DNA of 54,897 nt from Leptospiraceae bacterium (GTDB lineage Bacteria; Spirochaetota; Leptospiria; Leptospirales; Leptospiraceae), in assembly GCA_016708435.1 (NCBI GenBank), contig JADJFV010000022.1, positions 1 through 54,897 on the forward strand, read 5' to 3'. The notes below the pieces were generated by a model. That model was not told the origin of the DNA. It did no database searches and saw only the letters and a list, made by a program, of their open reading frames with translations. The translations under genes were made by a program, and so were the position numbers. This document shows positions 27,930-35,548 of the stretch, piece by piece. The stretch's first letter is position 1. Every line of letters begins with the position of its first letter.

Positions 27930-28109
27930 CTGTCACCTCGAACTAGCATCTTCCGAGTTAGCGCCGTGAGAGGTCTATCAAGCTTCCCGCGATGAAATTT
28001 TGCTCCAGTGTGCATTCGAATTTAATCGTTTTATTGCCAGATAGATTTCTCACATCTACTCATTTACCGAGTCACAAACCCAACAGTCAAGCGATGTTCG
28101 AAATGACAG
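27930..28109. repeat. Intergenic repeat with TGTCA..TTCGAA-type inverted ends
   Basis: CTGTCACCTCGAAC (27930-27943) and GTTCGAAATGACAG (28096-28109) are inverted copies matching at 12 of 14 positions. The about 150 bases between are relatively GC-rich and have no open frame. The ends resemble the CTGTCATTTCGA class of dispersed repeat, and AGATTTCTCAC inside fits too. The element fills the gap between two divergent genes, so it may be a small non-autonomous transposon or its remnant. Confidence 0.6.
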
Positions 28110-28191
28110 TATAGATTCATAACTTAAAGACAATAATGCCCTCTTATCTATTTACCTAGACAATATTCATAAATCGAAAATCCTTGCAATC

Positions 28192-29388
28192 ATGAAACCT
28201 TACGGAAAACCTTTTTATATTCTTCTATTTAGTTGGATGTTTTCCGCGTTTGGGTTTGCTACCATGCTTCCTTTTCTATCTATATTTCTCACCGAACAAT
28301 ATGCGTTATCCGTTGCAGAGGTAGGAATCTTTTTTATTTTAACAGCCTTTTTTCGTTCTATATTTCAAGTATACAGTGGAGAAATATCTGATCTAATAGG
28401 CAGAAAGAATATAATGTCTTACTCGCAGATACTACGTGCAATTCTGATTTGCATCGCAGTCCTATGCATGAAACTAGAAATGCATTATATCTATGTTGTT
28501 TCTTTTTTAGGTCTCAGCTATGTATGCGCTTCGATGTTTCAGCCGGTGGCACAAGCTGCGCTTTCGGATCATTTACCGCTAAATGACTTCATTCATGGAT
28601 TTAGTCGCATTCGTGTAGCCGGAAATTTTTCCTGGATGCTAGGTCCGATTCTCGCGGGCTATTTGGTTAAAATTTCTTTCTCGTCTTTATTTCTAATTTC
28701 CGGACTTTTCAGTCTAATCGGTGCTATCCTCATTTCCAGACACTATATTGATATTGTAAAATTGGACGATAAAAGAACTCGCTCAAATATTTTGACTATA
28801 GCAGAAGACAAACTTTTTCTAGTCTTCTGTCTAATTTCATTTTTCCTCAGCATTACCATTTCGCAAATGTTCTCCTCTCTCTCCGTGTTCTTGAGTTCCT
28901 ATAAAAAATTAGATGCAAGTCTCATAGGCTATATCTTTGCTATCAATGGCTTTACTGTTTTTCTATTTCAAATTCCAGTCTCACGTTTCCTCACAAGTAA
29001 AATTAGACCGTTATACGGCATGTCTATCGGCTCCTTTCTTTATATGAGTGGCTATCTACTTGCAGGCTATGCAAATTCAATTTATGCCTATGCTGGAATT
29101 CTTTTTTGTATTTCACTCGGCGAAGTATTTGTAATGCCACTCTCGCAAACAAGCGTAGCCAAACTTGCACCTGAGAAGATGATCGGGCGATACATGGGAC
29201 TTTATGCAATGACGGCTGTGGCAGGTTGGTCAGCAGGTCCTTATATTGGCGGGAAAATTTTAGAATGGGTTGATTTTAATTTTCAAATAGCCTGGCAAAT
29301 CATTTCTCTCTTTGCCCTCTCAGCGGGTGTCGGCTACACTCTATTAGATACAACACTTCGAATTCGTGGTAGCCTAAGAGAGATGTAA
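28192..29388 (+). CDS. Major facilitator superfamily transporter
   Basis: A 398-residue polytopic protein with about 12 hydrophobic segments, the usual MFS pattern. Loop 2-3 carries the family motif as SGEISDLIGRKNIM (related to GxLaDrxGrk). The second half repeats this more weakly near SRFLTSKIRPLYG. The general form resembles the drug/sugar efflux MFS group, but no substrate can be assigned. The start ATG at 28192 is followed directly by the first membrane segment (PFYILLFSWMFSAFGFATML). It is followed by two small envelope protein genes on the same strand. Confidence 0.9.
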   Translation: MKPYGKPFYILLFSWMFSAFGFATMLPFLSIFLTEQYALSVAEVGIFFILTAFFRSIFQVYSGEISDLIGRKNIMSYSQILRAILICIAVLCMKLEMHYIYVVSFLGLSYVCASMFQPVAQAALSDHLPLNDFIHGFSRIRVAGNFSWMLGPILAGYLVKISFSSLFLISGLFSLIGAILISRHYIDIVKLDDKRTRSNILTIAEDKLFLVFCLISFFLSITISQMFSSLSVFLSSYKKLDASLIGYIFAINGFTVFLFQIPVSRFLTSKIRPLYGMSIGSFLYMSGYLLAGYANSIYAYAGILFCISLGEVFVMPLSQTSVAKLAPEKMIGRYMGLYAMTAVAGWSAGPYIGGKILEWVDFNFQIAWQIISLFALSAGVGYTLLDTTLRIRGSLREM

Positions 29389-29440
29389 TCAAATAAAAAA
29401 ACCATTTGACTAATACGCGAAGGTAGGGGTAAGATTAGGA

Positions 29441-29680
29441 ATGATTAAATTTTTATTCATTTCATTAATTATTTATCTTATATTCAGATTTATTCGCGGT
29501 TTATTCAAAGGAATCTTTTTTTTCTCCCAAATCCAAAACCCACAAGGAGAAAACCAGGAGAGCCGTCAAAATCCATTCATTTACCGTTCAGGCAGTCGTG
29601 AGAAAGATATTTCAGATCGAGCAAGAATTCTAGATGAGGATAAAAATGACGGGGAAAAGGCAAAATTATCCGATTCTTAA
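29441..29680 (+). CDS. Small membrane-anchored protein, unknown
   Basis: A 79-residue protein. The first about 30 residues are one hydrophobic membrane segment (FLFISLIIYLIFRFIRGLFK) and the rest is polar and charged (NPQGENQESRQNPFIYRSGS, then EKDISDRARILDEDK). No family is recognised with confidence. It lies between the MFS gene and a lipoprotein gene, 17 bp before the latter, and the last two are probably co-transcribed. Confidence 0.6.
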   Translation: MIKFLFISLIIYLIFRFIRGLFKGIFFFSQIQNPQGENQESRQNPFIYRSGSREKDISDRARILDEDKNDGEKAKLSDS

Positions 29681-29697
29681 ACCTAGGAGACAATTTC

Positions 29698-30189
29698 TTG
29701 ATACGATTACTTTTTCTAATTACTCTTGCGTTTTTCATTAACTGTGGTCCTTCGAAAGGGGAATTCGGTTGGGCAACTACTCAAGATGAAAACAAAAGCG
29801 TGTTAGAGCGTGAGCTCTATATGGTAACTGATTTTAAGATGACAAGGGTTAATTTAATATTTTCCCCATCAGATACTATTCATTATATCTACACCTTCTC
29901 CCGTCATCCCGGAGAAGGCGTTGAGTTTGTAGTGACACTCGAAAAAGAATCCATGGGATTTGTAGAAATAGATCTTAAGAAAAAGATGCTCGAAGCAGAA
30001 ACTAGTTCCCTCAAAGACAGATTCATTCGTTTAAGTCCCGGCAAATACCGGTTACAGGTTGCCTTCGAAGAAGAAGTAATGGATAGCATAGAATTTGACG
30101 TTCTTCCCGAAGAAGGCTATTCAGTAGAAAGCCCAAACATCGACAAAGACCAAGAAGAAAAAGACGATATTATAAAGTATTCACGCTAG
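29698..30189 (+). CDS. Lipoprotein, unknown function
   Basis: A 163-residue predicted lipoprotein. The signal is MIRLLFLITLAFFINCGPSK with a spirochaete-type lipobox cysteine (Cys16). The start is TTG at 29698. The mature part has IHYIYTFSRHPGEGVEFVVT and LSPGKYRLQVAFEEEVMDSI, which suggest a beta-sandwich domain with a PGKYRLQV motif common in carbohydrate-binding or surface-layer folds. The C-terminal is acidic. Function is unknown. Confidence 0.75.
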   Translation: MIRLLFLITLAFFINCGPSKGEFGWATTQDENKSVLERELYMVTDFKMTRVNLIFSPSDTIHYIYTFSRHPGEGVEFVVTLEKESMGFVEIDLKKKMLEAETSSLKDRFIRLSPGKYRLQVAFEEEVMDSIEFDVLPEEGYSVESPNIDKDQEEKDDIIKYSR

Positions 30190-30247
30190 GGATTATGTAA
30201 AAGCAAAGAAGGTTTTTTCACAATCCCGAAACAGATGATTCAATAGA

Positions 30248-31156
30248 CTAGGAACCCTTCTTCCATTGAATATCACGATGTTGGATTGGGGAAAATCCTT
30301 GAATTCGTTTATACGCTTTTGAAAATGCGAAGGCAGATGAGTATCCTACTGCTCGAGCCACTTCTTCTAACGACATACGGTCATCGGCTAATAGTTGTTT
30401 ACCTTTTTCTATTCTTAATCTTGCTAAATATTCCATAGGACTAGAACCGAGTGTTTCTTTAAATCTGTTTGCAAGCGTTGCGCGAGAAATTCCAACTCTA
30501 CCAGCTAAAGATTCTATAGTCCAGCCTTTGGAGTGATGTAAATGAAGTGATTCTAATGCCAGTAAAATTTTATCATCTTTTAAGGCAGAAAGCCATCCAG
30601 GTGTTTCAGATGGATGTGTTTCCATCCAGTGTCGAATCACATAATACAAGAGAATATCTGATAATTTTTGAAGCAAAATATCTGAGCCTATTCCTCTATC
30701 CAATTCCTGTGAAATTAAAACTAATGTTGTTTGTAAAGGATGATGTGTAGGAATTTCATCGGAACGAATGAGGATAACATCCGGTAACTCCAAAAAGAAA
30801 GGATGCATCGGTGCATTTCCGATTTCATAACGAACTGATAAAAAACTTGTAATCGGATTTCGATTTTCTAAAATTTCTTCCGCAATCTCCTTAAACTTCT
30901 TTATATCCATTGCCTTTTGATTTTCATGTGAGGCTAATTCATGTATAAACCCTCTTGCCATAAATACGATATCACCCTTTGTCAATAAAATAGATTTAGA
31001 TTTGTATCGGACAAAGCACTTTCCCTGAGTGACTATATGAAATCCTGCACTTTTTTCACAGGGAAATTTTAATCCCCATGGCTTATAAAATGAATTTCTT
31101 GCAAGTAAATTTCCTTTCCATCTAGAATCATTAATTATTTCTGAAAGTATATCCAT
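30248..31156 (-). CDS. AraC-family transcriptional regulator with cupin-type sensor domain
   Basis: A 302-residue regulator. The N-terminal cupin-like domain (about 15-170) contains FHIVTQGKCFVRYKSKSILL and DIVFMARGFIHELASHE. The C-terminal AraC DNA-binding domain (about 200-300) has two helix-turn-helix units: WTIESLAGRVGISRATLANR and MSLEEVARAVGYSSAFAFSK, followed by the family signature FSKAYKRIQGFSPIQHR. It belongs to the cupin_6/AraC group (DUF6597-like) often found divergent from a short-chain or NmrA-type oxidoreductase. Here that is the gene at 31302. The intergenic region contains a matching pair of direct repeats. The ligand is unknown. Confidence 0.92.
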   Translation of the reverse strand: MDILSEIINDSRWKGNLLARNSFYKPWGLKFPCEKSAGFHIVTQGKCFVRYKSKSILLTKGDIVFMARGFIHELASHENQKAMDIKKFKEIAEEILENRNPITSFLSVRYEIGNAPMHPFFLELPDVILIRSDEIPTHHPLQTTLVLISQELDRGIGSDILLQKLSDILLYYVIRHWMETHPSETPGWLSALKDDKILLALESLHLHHSKGWTIESLAGRVGISRATLANRFKETLGSSPMEYLARLRIEKGKQLLADDRMSLEEVARAVGYSSAFAFSKAYKRIQGFSPIQHRDIQWKKGS

Positions 31157-31204
31157 AAGTTCATTTTGAATCTGAATATCTAAATGTCTATATATTTATA
31201 CGAT

Positions 31205-31235
31205 TGGATATTCTTTTTTTTCTTATGGATATTCT
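31205..31235. promoter_or_regulatory. Probable AraC-type operator: direct repeat with 21-bp period
   Basis: TGGATATTCT occurs at 31205-31214 and again at 31226-31235, 21 bases apart, which puts both copies on the same face of the helix. This is the usual arrangement for AraC-family binding sites. A third, inverted half AGAATATT lies at 31241-31248. The site is in the 145-bp gap between the regulator gene (minus) and the NmrA-type gene (plus), about 65 bp before the latter, where activation would be expected. Confidence 0.5.
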
Positions 31236-31301
31236 CAGAAAAGAATATTAGTGTCTAATTCTGTACACAATTAATTAATGTAATCTAACTAGGAGATTTA
31301 A

Positions 31302-32153
31302 ATGAAAGTTTTTGTTTATGGAGCAAATGGAAGTATTGGAAGTAAAGTAGTAGAAGGACTTTTAGAAAAAGGTCATGAAGTTTACGCAGGAAGTAGACAC
31401 CCAGAAAATGGAAGAAAAGCGGCTAATCTACATTGGGTTTTCGCAGACGCACAAAAACCAGAAGAAGGACTTTCTGTGTTAGAAAAAGTAGAAGCAGCTT
31501 TTTTTATTGCACCACCGGGCCTAACAAACCAGTATGCGATACTAAGTCCCTGGCTTACAAAAGCAAAGACAGTTAAGTTAAGTAAATTTGTATTAAACAC
31601 AGCTATGGGTGTAGAGCACGCTCCTCCTGAAGCACCATTTCGTAAATTAGAATTAGAATTAGAAAATTCAGGTTTAAAATACAATATCATTCGTCCGAAT
31701 TGGTTTATGCAAAACTTCCAAACCTATTGGATTGGTGGAATTCTAAAAGATAAAAAGATTTTTTTTCCAGGTGGTGATGCAAAGGTCAGCTTTATCAATG
31801 TAAAAGACATTGCGGCAACTGCCATTACCCTCTTAACTACGAATGCAAACGACAACAAAGCATTCGCACTAACAGGAAAAGAAGCAATCAATCACTCAGA
31901 AGTAGCGGCTAAGCTTTCTAATGCGACAGGATTATCTATTGCTTATGTAGATATTACTCCCGAAGAATTTAAAAAGGCATTACTTACAGGTGGCTTACCG
32001 GAAGACTACGCTGACTTTATGAATTACATTGCGGCATCTTTAAAACAGGGAAATGCTTCTCCTATCGTTGATTCGGTAAAACAAATCACAGGTAAAGATC
32101 CAATTTCCTTTGACGATTATGCAAAGGAAAACAAACAAGCCTGGTTAGGGTAA
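31302..32153 (+). CDS. NmrA-like NAD(P)-binding oxidoreductase
   Basis: A 283-residue protein of the atypical/extended SDR group. The cofactor loop is MKVFVYGANGSIGSKVVEG, with NAD(P)-binding GxxGxxG. NIIRPNWFMQNF, FINVKDIAATAITLL and FALTGKEAINHSEVAAKLS are typical of the NmrA/quinone-oxidoreductase-2 (YtfG/QdoR-like) group. It may reduce quinones or sense NADP. The ribosome binding site AGGAG (31290-31294) precedes the ATG. It is divergent from, and most likely controlled by, the AraC regulator. Confidence 0.9.
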   Translation: MKVFVYGANGSIGSKVVEGLLEKGHEVYAGSRHPENGRKAANLHWVFADAQKPEEGLSVLEKVEAAFFIAPPGLTNQYAILSPWLTKAKTVKLSKFVLNTAMGVEHAPPEAPFRKLELELENSGLKYNIIRPNWFMQNFQTYWIGGILKDKKIFFPGGDAKVSFINVKDIAATAITLLTTNANDNKAFALTGKEAINHSEVAAKLSNATGLSIAYVDITPEEFKKALLTGGLPEDYADFMNYIAASLKQGNASPIVDSVKQITGKDPISFDDYAKENKQAWLG

Positions 32154-32190
32154 AACTAAATTAGCCACAGAGGCACGAAAAATACCTTTC

Positions 32191-32421
32191 TGTCACCCCC
32201 GAAATTTTCTGTCGGGGGTCTCAACTTCTTGAGAGCCCCGACATCGCTCAATGTCATTAAGTTAAGATAAAAGAAAAAAGAATTCACCACGAAGGGCACG
32301 AAGAACACGAAGAAAAAAAGGATTCCATCATAAACCCCTTCGTGAACTTCGTGCTCTTCGTGGTGAAAAACTCTTATCTTAATGACATTGGGCGATAGCG
32401 GGTGGAATTTCGGGGGTGACA
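32191..32421. repeat. Nested palindromic repeat (three concentric inverted repeats)
   Basis: TGTCACCCCCGAAATT (32191-32206) pairs exactly with AATTTCGGGGGTGACA (32406-32421). Inside it, CAATGTCATTAAGTTAAGATAA (32249-32270) pairs with TTATCTTAATGACATTG (32374-32390) when the internal GTT is bulged. Inside that, the CACGAAG-type element (32285-32312 with 32338-32365) forms an arm of about 28 bp. The third is a second copy of the repeat at 26821-26906. The structure looks like one repeat inserted into another. No gene is present, although the long palindrome gives a false open frame. It separates the convergent NmrA-type and yqeK genes. Confidence 0.8.
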
Positions 32422-32434
32422 CATTAAATCACAC

Positions 32435-33010
32435 CTATAATTCTTTCACATAATAATTGTATGTCGCAAGAGTCGTCGGGTGTATAGGATGACTCTTTTC
32501 TAATAACTCTTCCATTACTTTTTTCGATTTTAATACAATCCCAAACGCTAATTTCTTTTCAGTCTCACTAAGCCAATTTGCATAGTGAGTCTGCCTCATA
32601 GCAAAATCAGACCCCAAAAAATCAGATACAAAAAGTATTTGATCGAGTAGAGCTAAATTCTCTCCTCCCAGCGTATGATTTTTCACTGCCGAAAGAATTT
32701 CTTCATCGGCAAATTGGTATTTATCGCGCAAATAATACTCAGCGGAAAACGGATGGTAGGCGGGCTCTGGCAAAATAGTAAAATCAAATCCATGACGATG
32801 AAATATTTCTATATGAAAATCCTTTGTCCTTTGTTTGGTGATATCATGCAAGATTCCAGCAAGAAAGGCTTTACGTGGCGAATAAAATCCATGCAACGAA
32901 GAAAACCGTTCCGCTAATTGTGCTACCCGAATCGAGTGATAGAACCGAGAATGCGTTACTTCCTCTGGCACTAATTTGACAAAGTATTCAATTTGTTTTT
33001 CTAAATCCAT
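32435..33010 (-). CDS. yqeK: YqeK-type HD-domain hydrolase
   Basis: A 191-residue HD-domain protein of the YqeK type, recently characterised in other bacteria as a symmetrical diadenosine tetraphosphate hydrolase. Metal ligand motifs in order are HSIRVAQLAE (His), GILHDITKQ (HD), H in FHRHG and PAYHPFSAEYYL, ENLALLDQILFVSDFL (Asp). The start overlaps nadD by 23 bp, a very common nadD-yqeK arrangement. The gene is the last of the proA-nadD-yqeK run. Its end is next to the nested repeat. Confidence 0.88.
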   Translation of the reverse strand: MDLEKQIEYFVKLVPEEVTHSRFYHSIRVAQLAERFSSLHGFYSPRKAFLAGILHDITKQRTKDFHIEIFHRHGFDFTILPEPAYHPFSAEYYLRDKYQFADEEILSAVKNHTLGGENLALLDQILFVSDFLGSDFAMRQTHYANWLSETEKKLAFGIVLKSKKVMEELLEKSHPIHPTTLATYNYYVKEL

Positions 33011-33587
33011 ATAATTCTTCTTCTTCTATGTAATGTAGTATTTGATTGGTTAAAAATGCATTTCTCTTATGATGTGGCAAATCACGAATTACCGATGAAC
33101 TCGCCTCTATTAGTGGATTGTCTACAAATACAATTCTTTCGGAAAACTCTTTTAGTTCAAAAGACAATTCAGTTTTATTCCCTAAGTCTCTATCAAAGAT
33201 TAAAAGCTTTGTAGACTCTAAGATTTTTTTATACTCTTTCCAGAGAGGAAATTTCTTTAGATTATCAATTCCAATGATAAAATACAATTCCTCATTTGGA
33301 TATTTCTCATGTATAAACTCAATGGTATCAATCGTATAACTTGTTTCTTTTTTAAGAATTTCTACATCTTCCACGACAGTATTCAAGATAGATTTTTCCT
33401 GAATTAAAATTTCTAGCATTGCGATAATATTTTGCTCGCTAGCACCCTTTGTTTTTTTAAAAGGAGATATATAATTCGGAACTAAAAGGAGTTTTTTACA
33501 TTCAGGAAATATATTCCAGAAATGCAAAATAACTCCTAGATGACCAATATGAGGAGGATCAAAACTTCCCCCGTAGATACCAATCAT
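32988..33587 (-). CDS. nadD: Nicotinate-nucleotide adenylyltransferase
   Basis: NadD converts nicotinate mononucleotide and ATP to deamido-NAD, an essential NAD synthesis step. It is a 199-residue protein with the nucleotidyltransferase signature GIYGGSFDPPHIGHL at the start, SPFKK near residue 42, the IIGIDNLKKFPLWKEYKKIL motif, and the C-terminal IEASSSVIRDL (the SSSxIR motif). Its ATG overlaps the corrected proA stop codon by one base (TAATG), so translation is coupled to proA. Confidence 0.95.
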   Translation of the reverse strand: MIGIYGGSFDPPHIGHLGVILHFWNIFPECKKLLLVPNYISPFKKTKGASEQNIIAMLEILIQEKSILNTVVEDVEILKKETSYTIDTIEFIHEKYPNEELYFIIGIDNLKKFPLWKEYKKILESTKLLIFDRDLGNKTELSFELKEFSERIVFVDNPLIEASSSVIRDLPHHKRNAFLTNQILHYIEEEELYGFRKTN

Positions 33588-34839
33588 TAGCCTCTGACTT
33601 GTCCATCCCCGCGTAGAATTGTTTTTGTAGTAGTTAAATGAACTAATCCCATAGGACCGCGAACATGCAGTTTACCCGTAGAAATTCCAACCTCAGCGCC
33701 AAATCCGAATTCTCCCCATCATGAAAACGAGTAGAGCAATTTACAAAAAGAGCAGCAGAAGCTAATTGAGTCAAGAATTGCTCGATACTTTTGTGGTCTT
33801 CTGAAAGAATTGCTTCTGAATGTCCGGAAGAATACTTTTCAATGAACGTAAAGGCTTCTTCTATATTCGATACAGTTTTAAAAGACAAACGTAAATCCAA
33901 AAATTCTAGCGCATACTCTTCATCAGTCGCTTTCTTTGCATCGGGGAATAGCTTTAAAAGTGGCTCATCTAACAGTAATTCTACGCCCTTTGCTTTGAGA
34001 GCTGATAATAAATCCTTTGTGCGAGGGAAGTCTTTATGAATGACAACATTTTCTACTGCATTGCAAACTCCAGGGCGTTGCGTCTTTGCGTTTAATAGAA
34101 TATTAACCGCCTTATCAAAATCAGCCGAGGCATCTACAAATATATTGCAGACTCCTTTATCATGCTTCACGACAGGAATTTTAGAATTCTCTGTGACAAA
34201 GCTAATAAGCCCTTCTCCGCCCCGAGGCACGACAATATCAATTTCTTTGTCTTTTACAAGTAAAGATACGATATGCGCTCTATCTGTCTTATCTACAAAT
34301 AAAACTGCGTCCTCTGAAATATTTTTTTTATTTAGCACATTCTTAAAAATATTGATTAGAACTAAATTGGAATGTATCGCTTCACTTCCACCGCGTAAGA
34401 TTGCTACGTTTCCAGATTTAAAACAGAGTGCTCCAACATCAATTGTAACATTCGGACGTGACTCGTAGATAACAAGGACTACGCCTAAAGGCACACGCTT
34501 ACTAACTAGTTCAATTCCATTCGGCAAATGAACTCCTCTTACTACCTCACCAATTGGATCGGGAAGAGCCGCAATTTCTAAAACAGAATTCGCTAGAGAT
34601 TCAATTCTTTTTTCGTTTAGTAAAAGCCTGTCTAAAAGAGCTGGACTTAGATTTTTCTCTTTGCCAGCTGCAATGTCTTTTGCATTTTCCGAAATGATTG
34701 ATTCTTTATTTTTTAAAATATCTTCTGCTAGTAGCCTTAATACTTCATTTTTAAAACTAGATTTGAGTGTGCGGATTTCTCTCTTAGCCGCACTTGCTTT
34801 ACGTGCAATTGTATCAGTGTATTCTTTTGAATCGCTCAT
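33587..34839 (-). pseudogene. proA: Glutamate-5-semialdehyde dehydrogenase (gamma-glutamyl phosphate reductase), one frameshift near the end
   Basis: ProA reduces gamma-glutamyl phosphate to the semialdehyde in proline synthesis. Motifs are clear: GVVLVIYESRPNVTID, NVAILRGGSEA, VDIVVPRGGEGL, and RPGVCNAVENVVIH with the catalytic Cys. The reading breaks at a run of four C (33714-33717, G on the coding strand). With one more G the sequence continues GGEFGFGAEVGISTGKLHVR to the usual C-terminus and a stop at 33587. The restored length is 417 residues, which is normal. The start is MSDSKEYTD at 34839; the longer frame upstream overlaps the previous gene. ProA is expected to be functional in a proline prototroph, so a base-calling error is quite possible. 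Confidence 0.9.
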
Positions 34840-34840
34840 T

Positions 34841-35449
34841 TTAGATTCCTTCTTCAAGATTGTATATTTTGGATGTGGCAGTGGCAATGCTTCTTGTTTC
34901 AATATAAGAAGTAATTGCGGATAAGACTGTGTTAAGCGCATTACGGGTAATGTTTAATTGCCCCGCAGGAGTAGTATCGAGTAAATGAGAAACAGTTGAA
35001 TAAAAAGAATCTCTCGCAAGGAGTGCCGATCCAGTTAGAATTCCATTGACCATTTTATCATTTACATCTATATTGTCTTTGTCAATTCCAGACAGACAAC
35101 GCAGGAAGTTTTCTTCATCGGGAACAATTTCTTTTGCTTTTAAAAGATTAAAAATCATTTCCGTTTGAATTCGATTATTCAGAAAGTATTCGATGGCAAG
35201 GGCAGGAATCATTAGCCTTCCTTGAAAAAGCGAAGCCATAAAAGAAACCGAAGCAGTTTGCAAAGCTGCCACTTCTACCACAAAATTTGGGTTGTCCAAG
35301 AATGGAACGATTCCACGCGGTGGCTCTGCTGCCATTTCATAGTATCCACTCGTAAATAGAATAAAATCATTGAGTGATTTAAAAAAGACAACACTCATAT
35401 CTCTTAGAGAATCTGCTTCCACTTTTTCTGGTTTTGTAATTTCTTCCAT
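34841..35449 (-). CDS. Conserved hypothetical protein next to proA
   Basis: A 202-residue protein of unknown function. It is predicted to be mainly helical and soluble: MSVVFFKSLNDFILFTSGYY, SFMASLFQGRLMIPALAIEY and TRNALNTVLSAITSYIETRS. There is no signal peptide or known catalytic motif. Its stop is one base before the proA start, so it belongs to the proA-nadD-yqeK transcription unit as its first gene. I recognise no family; it may be restricted to spirochaetes. Confidence 0.7.
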   Translation of the reverse strand: MEEITKPEKVEADSLRDMSVVFFKSLNDFILFTSGYYEMAAEPPRGIVPFLDNPNFVVEVAALQTASVSFMASLFQGRLMIPALAIEYFLNNRIQTEMIFNLLKAKEIVPDEENFLRCLSGIDKDNIDVNDKMVNGILTGSALLARDSFYSTVSHLLDTTPAGQLNITRNALNTVLSAITSYIETRSIATATSKIYNLEEGI

Positions 35450-35548
35450 TTTTACTGCCTATCTCTAGAATTATAATAAGGGCAAAAAAATAAACTAGAA
35501 AATAATTCTCGCTTGCAAACTAAGGAATCGAAAAAAGTCTAAACGTGT

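Noticed and set aside
32156..32422. An 88-residue open frame on the minus strand (HHEEHEVHEGVYDG and FFVFFVPFVV)
   Set aside because: It lies completely inside the nested palindromic repeat; the amino acid pattern is the translation of CACGAAG units and not a protein.
34840..34941. Longer start for ProA overlapping the previous gene
   Set aside because: The extra 34 residues are the out-of-frame translation of the end of the neighbouring gene; MSDSKEYTD is the natural start.
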